Shown: positions 16,880 to 25,403 of the stretch, piece after piece
Layout of the letters: each line of letters begins with the position of its first letter
Numbering within the stretch: the stretch's first letter is position 1
NCBI GenBank assembly: GCA_020025205.1
Contig: JAHHSO010000007.1
Span: 8,272 to 72,271, forward strand
DNA: 64,000 nt
Reading direction: 5' to 3'
From: Christensenellaceae bacterium
Lineage (GTDB): Bacteria; Bacillota; Clostridia; Christensenellales; Aristaeellaceae
Notes under the pieces: model-generated
Databases searched by the model: none
Seen by the model: the letters and a program-made list of their open reading frames with translations, nothing else
What the model was told of the DNA's origin: nothing
Translations under genes and position numbers: made by a program

Positions 16880-16898
16880 TTGTCGAAAGCGGTCGAAG
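16880..16898. promoter_or_regulatory. Tandem Spo0A (0A) box candidates
   Basis: Plus-strand TTGTCGAAA (16880-16888) is an exact match to the TGTCGAA core. GGTCGAA (16891-16897) is one mismatch away and exactly 10 bp further, on the same helix face. They lie 10 bp upstream of the -35 of the Spo0E-like gene and between two divergent genes. Confidence 0.5.
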
Positions 16899-16948
16899 AA
16901 GATAAATAATCAGGAAAAATTTCATTTTGGTCTTTAAAAGGGCAAAAA

Positions 16949-17677
16949 TTGGCAAGAACGAAAACAGAAGGCGGTCGGTTATTAGTGGAAACAGTGATAA
17001 AAAGACAGAATTTTGGCATAAATGTGCAAACGTGCTGCCAGCCTGCGCTCATCGTATTTGATTTGGATGGAACCATTGCAGACAGCCGCGAACTGGCGCG
17101 GGAAGCGTATAAGCGTGTGTTTGGGCTGATGGGTTACGGCGTGATTACGGATGAACTGGCAGACAGTTTCAACGGCCCGGATGCAGACGAGGTCTGCCGC
17201 GTGATGGGCATTGGCGCGGACAGACGCGCGCTGTATGATCGGCTGGTCAACGAGGTGGACGTTGAACTGGTTGGCAGTATGGGCAAGATGTTCCCCGGCA
17301 CAGAGAACATGCTTGCACAGCTTGCACCTCACGCCACACTGGCCATTTTGACAAATGGAACAGAGGCGTACTGCAGCGCTTGCATCAAGACGTTCGGACT
17401 TGGCGGATATATCAGTTTGTCCAGCGGCTTTATCAGCGGCGTCACCAAGGCCATGCGCATCAGGAAGTGGGCGGCGGCGCTTGGTGCTCAGACTGTCATC
17501 TGCGTGGGGGATCGCTGCACGGATGTGCACAATGCCCATGAAGCGGGGGCACTTTGTGTGGGCGTCACCTATGGCATGGGCAGCGCCGAGGAACTCAAGG
17601 GCGCAGATCTTTTGGCAGGATCGCCTCATGAAGCAGCGCGGGCCTGTTTGAGGCTGCTGACTTCAAAGGATAGTTGA
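16949..17677 (+). CDS. HAD-superfamily hydrolase (phosphoglycolate-phosphatase-like)
   Basis: Up to 242 residues. The HAD motif I FDLDGT is at about 37-42, motif II ILTNGT about 134-139, and motif IV VGDRCTD about 189-195, with a helical cap between I and II. The substrate is unknown; the nearest subgroup is the Gph/PgmB-type phosphatases. The start is uncertain: the TTG used here has only weak ribosome signals, and a GTG 36 bases downstream (16986) is possible; the conserved core begins only at residue 32. It is divergent from the Spo0E-like gene, sharing the region with the 0A boxes. Confidence 0.75.
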   Translation: MARTKTEGGRLLVETVIKRQNFGINVQTCCQPALIVFDLDGTIADSRELAREAYKRVFGLMGYGVITDELADSFNGPDADEVCRVMGIGADRRALYDRLVNEVDVELVGSMGKMFPGTENMLAQLAPHATLAILTNGTEAYCSACIKTFGLGGYISLSSGFISGVTKAMRIRKWAAALGAQTVICVGDRCTDVHNAHEAGALCVGVTYGMGSAEELKGADLLAGSPHEAARACLRLLTSKDS

Positions 17678-17702
17678 TTTTTTGCCCGCCGCGCGGTACA
17701 AT
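17674..17702 (+). promoter_or_regulatory. Sigma-A promoter of the ACT/UPF0210 pair
   Basis: TTGATT, 17 bp, TACAAT. It begins inside the last codon of the HAD gene. Confidence 0.65.
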
Positions 17703-17797
17703 AAGGAAGATTACATTTGATCGGGAGGCCTGCTCTTGTCGGAAGAGAATGCCTCGGACAGAACCGGCAGCAGACCGGACGAAATACAGGAGGACAT

Positions 17798-18073
17798 ATG
17801 GAAAACGAAATCAAGGCTGTGGTGACGGTGCTGGGACAGGATGCCGTCGGCATTATCGCTCACGTCAGCGCTGTTCTGGCAGACAATGGTGCTAATATTC
17901 GGGATATTGCGCAGACAGTGCTTTCCGGCATGTTCAACATGATGATGATTGTGGATGTACCTGAGCAGGCTTTTGGTACGCTGGATGATGCGCTTGAGCA
18001 GCTGGGCGTAGAGCTTGGGCTTCAGATTCGCATGCAGCGCAGCGAAATCTTTGACGCGATGCACCGCATCTGA
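17798..18073 (+). CDS. ACT domain protein, UPF0237 family
   Basis: 91 residues forming a single ACT domain, beginning VVTVLGQDAVGIIAHVSAVLADNGANI. ACT domains bind amino acids or other small effectors. The pairing with the next gene (UPF0210) is conserved in many bacteria, suggesting it is the regulatory or partner subunit of that protein. AGGAGG lies four bases before the ATG; a longer in-frame version would start between the promoter and this site without a ribosome signal. The gap to the next gene is 11 bp. Confidence 0.88.
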   Translation: MENEIKAVVTVLGQDAVGIIAHVSAVLADNGANIRDIAQTVLSGMFNMMMIVDVPEQAFGTLDDALEQLGVELGLQIRMQRSEIFDAMHRI

Positions 18074-18084
18074 GGGAGGACAGA

Positions 18085-19440
18085 ATGATCAATACGTCTG
18101 AAATTTTCCAGACGGTGCGTATGATTACCGAGGAAAAGCTCGATATCCGTACCATCACAATGGGTATTTCCCTGTATGACTGCGTGAGTGCTGACAAGAA
18201 GGCACTCTATAACAATATTTATGACAAGATTACCTCAAAGGCGGAGCATCTGGTCAAGACGGGTGAAGATCTGGAACGCGAATATGGAATTCCGATTGTC
18301 AACAAGCGCATCTCCGTGACACCTGCCAGCCTTGTGGCGGCAGCCTGCGGCGATCCGATTGTTGTGGCGCGCGCCATGGATGCAGCAGCCAAGGCAACGG
18401 GCGTCAACTTCATCGGCGGATATACGGCGCTTGTTCAGAAGGGCATGACGCCATCTGACCGTGCGCTCATCGCTTCCCTGCCGGAAGCGCTCACAACCAC
18501 GGAGCGCGTCTGCTCGTCTGTCAATGTCGGATCTACCCGTGCAGGCATCAACATGGATGCCGTACAGATGTGCGGTCAGGTCATCAAAGACATTGCACAG
18601 GCGTCCCGCGAGGATGCCGGCGCGGCCTGCATGAAGCTTGTCGTATTCTGCAATGCCGTAGAGGATAACCCATTCATGGCGGGCGCATTCCATGGCCCGG
18701 GAGAAGGGGACTGCTGCATCAATGTCGGCATTTCCGGCCCCGGCGTTGTCAAGCGTGCGCTGGAAAAGTATGCGAAGGATCAGCCGTTTGACGTGGTAGC
18801 GGAAACGATCAAAAAGACTGCGTTCAAGATCACGCGCGTGGGACAGCTGATTGCCCGCGAGGCTTCCGACAGGCTGAATGTGCCGTTTGGCATTGTTGAC
18901 CTGTCCCTTGCGCCGACTCCGGCGATGGGCGACTCTGTGGCGCATATTCTCGAAGAGATGGGACTTGAGTCCTGCGGCTGCCATGGCACCACGGCGGCGC
19001 TTGCACTGCTTAATGATGCTGTGAAGAAGGGCGGCGTCATGGCGTCCAGCCATGTAGGCGGCCTGTCCGGCGCATTCATTCCGGTCAGCGAGGATATCGG
19101 CATGATCAATGCCGTCTCGCGTGGTTCGCTCTGCCTGGAAAAGATGGAAGCCATGACCTGCGTCTGTTCCGTTGGTCTGGACATGATCGCTGTTCCGGGA
19201 GATACGCCGGCTTCTACGCTTTCTGCGATTATCGCAGACGAGGCCGCAATCGGCATGGTCAACAGCAAGACAACGGCCGTGCGCGTCATTCCGGCACAAG
19301 GCAAGAAGGTTGGCGATGAAGTGGAATTTGGCGGCCTGTTTGGCCGTGCGCCGGTCATGCGCGTCAGTCCGTATGCTGCCGAGGCATTCATTGCCCGCGG
19401 CGGCCGCATTCCTGCACCCCTTCAGAGCTTGAAGAACTGA
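18085..19440 (+). CDS. UPF0210 / PFL-fold family protein (DUF711)
   Basis: 451 residues, full length for the family. The sequence is rich in conserved Gly/Cys stretches such as GGYTALVQKGMT and ESCGCHGTTAALALLNDAVKKGG, diagnostic of UPF0210. The fold is related to glycyl-radical enzymes such as pyruvate formate-lyase, but there is no glycyl-radical loop that I can see, and no reaction is established. It is translated from an ATG after GGGAGG and is cotranscribed with the ACT protein. Confidence 0.88.
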   Translation: MINTSEIFQTVRMITEEKLDIRTITMGISLYDCVSADKKALYNNIYDKITSKAEHLVKTGEDLEREYGIPIVNKRISVTPASLVAAACGDPIVVARAMDAAAKATGVNFIGGYTALVQKGMTPSDRALIASLPEALTTTERVCSSVNVGSTRAGINMDAVQMCGQVIKDIAQASREDAGAACMKLVVFCNAVEDNPFMAGAFHGPGEGDCCINVGISGPGVVKRALEKYAKDQPFDVVAETIKKTAFKITRVGQLIAREASDRLNVPFGIVDLSLAPTPAMGDSVAHILEEMGLESCGCHGTTAALALLNDAVKKGGVMASSHVGGLSGAFIPVSEDIGMINAVSRGSLCLEKMEAMTCVCSVGLDMIAVPGDTPASTLSAIIADEAAIGMVNSKTTAVRVIPAQGKKVGDEVEFGGLFGRAPVMRVSPYAAEAFIARGGRIPAPLQSLKN

Positions 19441-19465
19441 TTGAATGTGAAAGGAAGGACAGAAG

Positions 19466-21274
19466 ATGGAAAAGGAACTCACCCGTCAGACGGTTGATCC
19501 CAAGTACACGTGGGATCTGAAACGGATATATGAAAACGATGAAGCGTGGGAGAAAGCGTTTGCACAGGTTGCTGCGGATTCCAAGGCTTTTGCCAGCCGC
19601 GCCGGGACGCTTTCAGAAGGCCGCGAAAAGGTGCTGGAGACGCTTAAGGCGATGTATGCCATTGATGAAGAGATCAGCACCCTGTATGTGTACGCGATGA
19701 TGCGCTACAATGAGGACAGCACCGATGCCAAGTATCAGGCGCTCATGAGCCGCGCGGGAACATTGGCCAGCGAAGTGAACGCGCGGACATCCTTCCTGAC
19801 GCCCGAGCTGCTTTCCCTCAAGGAAGGCGAGCTGGAGGCGATGGCGGAAGACCCTGCGTTCTGCGAATATGATGTGTTCCTGCGCGATGTGCTGCGCACA
19901 AAGCCGCACACGCTGTCTGCTGGAGAAGAGCAGCTGCTGGCCATGTCTCAGGAGATTGCCGGAGTGCCGGGCAACGCATACAGCATGCTGAATGACGCTG
20001 ATCTGGATCTGGGCAAGACTCGCGGTGAAGATGGCGAAAAGGTTAAGCTGACAGACGCGCGCTTCCTGTCTTTCTTATCCAGCAGCAACCGTGCTGTGCG
20101 CAAAAACGCCTATGTCAACATGATGAACGGCTACAACAAGATGGGCAACACCATCGCGTCCATATATGACGGACAGGTTAAGGCAGATATTTTTGAAAGC
20201 CGCGCCCGCAAGTTTGACAATTGCCGTCAGGCCGCGCTCTATCCGGATCAGGTGGACGAGAGTGTTTACGACAGCCTGATTGACGCCGTTCATGGCGGCG
20301 TGGATACGCTGTGCGAATACCTCAAGATCAGGCAGAAGCAGCTTGGCGTGGGCAAGCTCCACATGTACGACCTGTACACCGAGGTGGACAACGGCTTTGA
20401 CATCAAGCTCGATGTAGAAGATGCATTTAAGGTCTTCCTGGATGCTGTTGCGCCGCTGGGCGAGGACTATGTGAAAGAGGCTTCCCGTGCACTGCCTGAA
20501 CGCTGGATCGACGTGTATGAGACGAAGAACAAGCGCTCCGGTGCATACTGCTGCGGCAATGCGTACCGCACGACGCCGTATGTCCTTCTGAACCATAAGA
20601 AAACATATGACGGACTGTCCACGCTGTGCCATGAGATGGGCCACGCGATGCACAGCTTCTATTCCAACAAGACACAGCCCTACGCGAAGGCCGATTATAC
20701 GATTTTTGTGGCAGAAGTTGCGTCTACCTGCAACGAGATCCTGTTGGCGGAGCACCTGCGCAAGAAGTATGCCGACAACAATCAGGCACAGATTGCGCTG
20801 ATTGGCAACATTCTGGAGCATTTCCGCACGACGGTTTTCCGTCAGACGATGTTCGCAGAGTTTGAGCACAAGGCACATCGCATGGCTGAGGAAGGAAAGG
20901 GCCTGACCCGTGACAGCCTGAGCGAGATGTACTACGATCTGAATAAGCTGTATTACGGCGGCGCGTGCAAAGTGGACAAGGAAGTGGCTTGGGAATGGAT
21001 GCGCATTCCGCATTTCTACACCCCGTTCTATGTCTACAAGTATGCGACGGGCTTCTGCGCGGCGGTTACGCTGGCGCGCAACATCCTGAGCGGCGATCCG
21101 GAAAAGATCAAGGCGTACAGAAAGTTCCTTACGCTCGGCGCAAGCATGCCGCCGATTGAGGAACTCAAGGTGGCGGGTGTCGATATGTCCACGCCGCAGC
21201 CGGTGTGCGAGGCGCTGGACTACTTCGCAGAACTGATTATGGAATACAAGCGTCTGCTTGACGAAGAAAAATGA
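19466..21274 (+). CDS. pepF: Oligoendopeptidase F
   Basis: A 602-residue cytosolic M3-family zinc peptidase that trims oligopeptides. The HEXXH motif reads HEMGH (within TLCHEMGHAMHSF, about residues 389-393), with the downstream Glu ligand in FVAEVASTCNE. The N-terminal half carries the usual helical PepF domain. It begins 25 bp after the UPF0210 gene with AAGGAAGG before the ATG. Its stop codon overlaps the next start (ATGA), so the two are translationally coupled. Confidence 0.95.
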   Translation: MEKELTRQTVDPKYTWDLKRIYENDEAWEKAFAQVAADSKAFASRAGTLSEGREKVLETLKAMYAIDEEISTLYVYAMMRYNEDSTDAKYQALMSRAGTLASEVNARTSFLTPELLSLKEGELEAMAEDPAFCEYDVFLRDVLRTKPHTLSAGEEQLLAMSQEIAGVPGNAYSMLNDADLDLGKTRGEDGEKVKLTDARFLSFLSSSNRAVRKNAYVNMMNGYNKMGNTIASIYDGQVKADIFESRARKFDNCRQAALYPDQVDESVYDSLIDAVHGGVDTLCEYLKIRQKQLGVGKLHMYDLYTEVDNGFDIKLDVEDAFKVFLDAVAPLGEDYVKEASRALPERWIDVYETKNKRSGAYCCGNAYRTTPYVLLNHKKTYDGLSTLCHEMGHAMHSFYSNKTQPYAKADYTIFVAEVASTCNEILLAEHLRKKYADNNQAQIALIGNILEHFRTTVFRQTMFAEFEHKAHRMAEEGKGLTRDSLSEMYYDLNKLYYGGACKVDKEVAWEWMRIPHFYTPFYVYKYATGFCAAVTLARNILSGDPEKIKAYRKFLTLGASMPPIEELKVAGVDMSTPQPVCEALDYFAELIMEYKRLLDEEK

Positions 21275-21600
21275 TGCAGGGATATGATGTGGAGGCCGCG
21301 GTGAAAGCAATCACCGCGGCCGTCCGCCGCTCAGCCAAAGTGACTGGGGAAGAGGCGGAAAACTTTGTGCGCCGCGCGATTGAGGCAGATATGCTCTACA
21401 TGCAGGAAAACGATGTGATTGACGCAGACGGCCTGATGGGTGACGGCGAGTACGATGACGATGACGCTTTTGAAGCGCTGTTTGAAGCGCTGACGGACGG
21501 CCTCTGCGATGAAGAGGAGATTGGCCGCACGGCGCAGATGCTGGATGCCTATATGGATGCCCAGCAGGATTATATGGACAAAAGCGGATTGCTGGCGTAA
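21271..21600 (+). CDS. Small acidic hypothetical protein
   Basis: 109 residues, strongly acidic in the middle (GDGEYDDDDAFEALFEAL), with no Cys-rich motif or membrane segment. I do not recognise the family. It starts with two consecutive ATG codons overlapping the pepF stop and lies 17 bp before the next gene, so it is almost certainly a real operon member. Helical content looks high. It may be an accessory or adaptor protein, but nothing in the sequence shows its role. Confidence 0.7.
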   Translation: MMQGYDVEAAVKAITAAVRRSAKVTGEEAENFVRRAIEADMLYMQENDVIDADGLMGDGEYDDDDAFEALFEALTDGLCDEEEIGRTAQMLDAYMDAQQDYMDKSGLLA

Positions 21601-21617
21601 GGCAGGAGGAACAGAGG

Positions 21618-22415
21618 ATGCAGGATGCGAGGCAGCGTGACAACGCAAAGAAAGTGACGGGGCGAATGTTCATTGTGAGCGTAGCATCCATCATTTTGCA
21701 GCTGGCTGTCGCGCAGTTTTTATGCAATCTCGTGATTCTGTACACGCAGAATGCGCTTTTTAATGTTCTGTTTTATGCATATGCCGTGGTGCTTCTTTTG
21801 CGCTTTATGCGCAATGTGGTGGCGGGATATGCGTATACGCTGACGGACAAAAGGCTGATTCTGGAGCGGAAGCTGGGAGACAGCACGACCACAATCGTGG
21901 ACATTTCCCTTGATAAGATCATCAGCATACGCCCTGTCTGCGCGGCAGAAAAGCTGTTTTATAAGCAGGTAACGGTAATTGATCCGCATGCCGCGCCGGG
22001 GTTTCGCTATCAGGCGGCGTTTCTTTTGAGTCTTTTTTCTGCGCGGCTGGCACGCGCTGCGGCTGGCAAAGGGGCTGAAAAGGTGATCGGCTATGCGGTC
22101 GTGTACAATGAGGATAACCGTATGCGCTGCTGTGTGTTCCGGCCCAATGAAGAAATGTGCCAGGCGCTTGAACAAGCGCTTGGCGAGCGCTTTGGCTGGG
22201 ATGACCGACTGAACAGGCCTCAGCTGGAGACACTGTTTGCAAGGGCGCTTCAGCGTGCATTTCCGGCGCTGTATCCACATGTGAAGCCGCTGGTCAGTCC
22301 GCAAGAGGTTGAATGGCTGGAGGAACTCATCAAGAGAAAAGCACAGCGCAGACAGAACAAGAAAAAGAACACGGCGGTTAAGGATGATAAACCCAGGCGC
22401 CGCAGGAGTAAATGA
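21618..22415 (+). CDS. Membrane protein of unknown function with a PH-like region
   Basis: 265 residues. There are two N-terminal transmembrane segments (about 15-37 and 43-62), then a soluble part that begins YTLTDKRLILERKLGDSTTTIVDISLDKIISI, reminiscent of bacterial PH-like (bPH2) domains, and a very basic C-terminal tail (RRQNKKKN... RRRRSK). I do not recognise a named family. It overlaps the following HAD-Tmk gene by 4 bp (ATGA), so it is cotranslated with it. Confidence 0.65.
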   Translation: MQDARQRDNAKKVTGRMFIVSVASIILQLAVAQFLCNLVILYTQNALFNVLFYAYAVVLLLRFMRNVVAGYAYTLTDKRLILERKLGDSTTTIVDISLDKIISIRPVCAAEKLFYKQVTVIDPHAAPGFRYQAAFLLSLFSARLARAAAGKGAEKVIGYAVVYNEDNRMRCCVFRPNEEMCQALEQALGERFGWDDRLNRPQLETLFARALQRAFPALYPHVKPLVSPQEVEWLEELIKRKAQRRQNKKKNTAVKDDKPRRRRSK

Positions 22416-23695
22416 TGAAATATACGACGATACTTTTTGATTTGGACGGAACACTCACCAAATCCGAGGAGGGCATCACGCGTTCGGCACTTTATGCGGC
22501 GCAGAAGATGGGCTTCACAGGATTTACGGCGGAGCAGTTCAAGGGATTCATTGGTCCGCCCCTCTTCGTCTCTTTCAAGGGCATTGTGGGCATGACAGAT
22601 GAGCAGGCTGCGCAGGCGGTCGAGTATTACAGAGAGCGCTTCTCAGCGGTTGGCTGGGCAGAAAATGAGGTTTACACCGGCATTCCCAATCTCCTCAAGG
22701 GTCTCAAGAAGAATGGGGCGAAGATTGCGATGGCGACGGCAAAGCCGCAGGTTTTTGCAGATCGGATTGCAGAGCGCTTTGGTCTGACGCCGTATTTGGA
22801 TGCCATTGTCGGCCCTGGCTTGGATAACACGCACCCCAGCAAAAAAGAGCTGATTGAAAAGGCGGTTTCGATTCTGGGTGGAGAGCCGATTATGATTGGA
22901 GACCGTCTGTTTGACATTGAAGGCGGACAGCAAAACGGCATTCCGACGGTCGGTGTTACCTATGGATATGGTACGGAAGAGGAGCTTCGGGACGCAGGAG
23001 CGACATATATTGCGCACTCGGTTGAAGAACTGGCGCAGATTCTCCTGGGCGATGCACAGCGTGCAAAAGGCATTTTCCTCACCATGGAAGGTATGGACGG
23101 CTGCGGAAAGACAACGCAGCGTTGTGCGCTGGTGGAGCACCTTAAAAATCTGGGTTGGGATGTTGTGACAACGCGTGAACCGGGCGGCGATGAAGTGGCG
23201 GAGAAGATCCGCACGCTTGTGCTGGATCCGAAGAACAGCGCGCTTTGCGATGAGGCGGAGGCATACCTGTACGCAGCATCTCGCGCGCAGAACGTGCGTG
23301 CGCTGATTCGCCCGGCGCTTGAAGCCGGAAAGGCTGTTGTGTGCGACCGGTTTGTGGATTCTTCTATCGCGTATCAGGGAGGAGGGCGCGCCTTGGGCAG
23401 GGAAACTGTCCGGGAGCTGAACCGTCTTGCTGTGGGCGATACAATGCCGGATGTCACGGTTTATCTGCATATGCCGCCGGAGCGGGCGCTGTCCCGAAGA
23501 CTCAGCGCGTCCGAGCCTGACCGCATGGAGAGCCAGGCGGCCGATTTCCATGCGCGCACTTATGAGACATATGACCACCTTTTTGAAGGAGAGACCCGCG
23601 TTGTGCAGGTAAATGCGGCACAGACCATCCAAGAGGTGACGCGCGAGATGCTCAGCGCTGTGGATGAGCGGCTGAATGCGCTGGCGGCTGAGTGA
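22412..23695 (+). CDS. tmk: Fusion: HAD phosphatase domain plus thymidylate kinase
   Basis: 427 residues in one uninterrupted frame. Residues 1-213 are a HAD hydrolase (FDLDGT 9-14; ATAKPQ about 108-113; GDRLFDIEGG about 163-172) like PgmB or Gph phosphatases. Residues 219-427 are a complete thymidylate kinase: P-loop GMDGCGKTT (227-235), TREPGG (254-259), CDRFVDSSIAYQG (311-323) and an Arg-containing LID region near 365-372. Tmk phosphorylates dTMP to dTDP. Both halves keep their catalytic motifs. There is no obvious internal ribosome site before the Tmk part. It overlaps the upstream gene by 4 bp and ends 20 bp before mnmA. Confidence 0.9.
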   Translation: MMKYTTILFDLDGTLTKSEEGITRSALYAAQKMGFTGFTAEQFKGFIGPPLFVSFKGIVGMTDEQAAQAVEYYRERFSAVGWAENEVYTGIPNLLKGLKKNGAKIAMATAKPQVFADRIAERFGLTPYLDAIVGPGLDNTHPSKKELIEKAVSILGGEPIMIGDRLFDIEGGQQNGIPTVGVTYGYGTEEELRDAGATYIAHSVEELAQILLGDAQRAKGIFLTMEGMDGCGKTTQRCALVEHLKNLGWDVVTTREPGGDEVAEKIRTLVLDPKNSALCDEAEAYLYAASRAQNVRALIRPALEAGKAVVCDRFVDSSIAYQGGGRALGRETVRELNRLAVGDTMPDVTVYLHMPPERALSRRLSASEPDRMESQAADFHARTYETYDHLFEGETRVVQVNAAQTIQEVTREMLSAVDERLNALAAE

Positions 23696-23715
23696 ACAAA
23701 GACGAGGAAAACAAC

Positions 23716-24810
23716 ATGGCAAAAATCGTAGTAGGTATGTCCGGCGGCGTGGATTCATCTGTGGCAGCTCTGCTTTTGAAACGCGCCGGTCATGAGGTCA
23801 TCGGCGTTTTTATGAAAAACTGGGAGGAAAAGGATGATAACGGCGTCTGCACCAGCGAAACGGACTGGGCGGATGTTCGGGATGTATGCGAAAAGATCGG
23901 TATTCCGTATTATTCGGTCAATTTTGAAAAGGAATATTATGACCGCGTATTTTCTTATTTCCTTGATGAATATAAGCGTGGACGCACGCCCAACCCCGAC
24001 GTTCTGTGCAACAGAGAAATCAAGTTCAAGGCCTTTCTTGATTTTGCAATGAAGCTTGGCGCGGATAAACTGGCAACGGGGCATTTCTGCAATCTGGCAG
24101 AGGCGGAGGATGGCAGCGTGCAGCTTCTGCGCGGCGCGGACCCCAACAAGGATCAGAGCTACTTTCTATACATGCTCCATCAGAATGCGCTGGAAAAGGC
24201 TGTGTTTCCCGTTGGCGGGATGACCAAGGCGCAGGTGCGCGCCATTGCAGAAGAAGCGGGATTGTCTACATCGAAAAAGAAGGATTCCACAGGCGTCTGC
24301 TTCATCGGCGAACGGAATTTTAAGCCCTTTTTGCAGCAGTTTTTGCCTGCACAGCCGGGCAATATGCGAACGCTGGACGGGAAAATCGTAGGCCGCCATG
24401 ATGGCCTGATGTATTACACACTCGGCCAGCGGCGCGGGCTGGGAATTGGCGGCGCCGGAAACGGCGAGCGCTGGTTTGTGCTGCAAAAGGACATGAAAAA
24501 AAATGAGCTGATTGTCACTCAGGGTGGGGACCATCCGCTTCTGTACAGCAAAAATGCACGCGGTGAAGATGCCACATGGGTGGCAGGCAATCCACCGTCC
24601 AAAGCGTTTGACTGTACCTGCAAATACCGCTATCGTCAGCCGGATCAGGAAGTTCATGTGGTCCTGGAGGATGATGGGCATGTGCTGGTTACAGCCAAGG
24701 AACGCCAGCGTGCAGTGACGCCGGGACAAAGCATGGTTTTCTATCATGGTGATGTATGTTTAGGCGGCGCAATCTGCGCCGAAGTGCTGGATGCAGGACA
24801 GGTGGGTTAA
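23716..24810 (+). CDS. mnmA: tRNA-specific 2-thiouridylase MnmA
   Basis: 364 residues. It thiolates U34 of tRNAs for Lys, Glu and Gln using ATP and a persulfide relay. The P-loop SGGVDSS (about 9-15), the catalytic Cys in NPDVLCNREIKF (about 103) and the second Cys in STGVCFIGERNF (about 199) are all present, with the C-terminal beta-barrel. The ATG with GAGG eight bases upstream is preferred; a GTG overlapping the tmk stop, 24 bases earlier, is an alternative. Confidence 0.96.
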   Translation: MAKIVVGMSGGVDSSVAALLLKRAGHEVIGVFMKNWEEKDDNGVCTSETDWADVRDVCEKIGIPYYSVNFEKEYYDRVFSYFLDEYKRGRTPNPDVLCNREIKFKAFLDFAMKLGADKLATGHFCNLAEAEDGSVQLLRGADPNKDQSYFLYMLHQNALEKAVFPVGGMTKAQVRAIAEEAGLSTSKKKDSTGVCFIGERNFKPFLQQFLPAQPGNMRTLDGKIVGRHDGLMYYTLGQRRGLGIGGAGNGERWFVLQKDMKKNELIVTQGGDHPLLYSKNARGEDATWVAGNPPSKAFDCTCKYRYRQPDQEVHVVLEDDGHVLVTAKERQRAVTPGQSMVFYHGDVCLGGAICAEVLDAGQVG

Positions 24811-25353
24811 ATGAACGGGCTGCAAAAATTTTGGGGTCATCTTTCGACCATCACGCGTCATCGCCACAAGGTCATTGTGCATTGCGCAAAGGCGGGAATT
24901 CTCTGGCAGGGGCTTTTCCATGATCTGTCCAAATACAGCCCGACGGAATTCTGGCAGGGTGTACGCTTTTTTGACGGCACGCATTCACCGACAGAGGATG
25001 AACGGCGCACGTTGGGGTATTCTCTGGCGTGGATGCACCACAAAGGCAGAAATCCGCATCATTGGGAATACTGGACGGATTACGACATCAAGGCACAGGG
25101 GTATGTGGCCATGCCCATGCCAAGGCGCTATCTGGCAGAGATGCTGTGTGACCGGATTGCGGCCAGCAAAATATATAATGGGAACCGATACAGCGATGCC
25201 AGCCCGCTGGAGTATCTTCAGCGCGGCAAAATGCACGACCGCATGCATCCGGAAACGCGCGCACTTTTGACGCGCTTTCTGACGCAGCTGCGCGAGGAGG
25301 GCGAGGAAAAAATGTTTGCTTCTCTGCGTGCATGGGTTCGCGAAAAAGAATGA
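24811..25353 (+). CDS. DUF5662 family protein
   Basis: 180 residues. The His-rich motifs FHDLSKYSP (about 36-44) and WMHHKGRNPHHWEYW (about 74-88), followed by CDRIAASK, fit DUF5662, which resembles HD-type metal-dependent phosphohydrolases. A metal-dependent hydrolase role is inferred; the substrate is unknown. Its ATG directly follows the mnmA stop codon (no spacer), so translation is probably coupled. It seems to be the last gene of the pepF-to-DUF5662 operon. Confidence 0.8.
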   Translation: MNGLQKFWGHLSTITRHRHKVIVHCAKAGILWQGLFHDLSKYSPTEFWQGVRFFDGTHSPTEDERRTLGYSLAWMHHKGRNPHHWEYWTDYDIKAQGYVAMPMPRRYLAEMLCDRIAASKIYNGNRYSDASPLEYLQRGKMHDRMHPETRALLTRFLTQLREEGEEKMFASLRAWVREKE

Positions 25354-25403
25354 ACACAGGCCCCCTTTTCCTTCATACCATGTAGGGAAAGGAGGTTCTT
25401 TTT

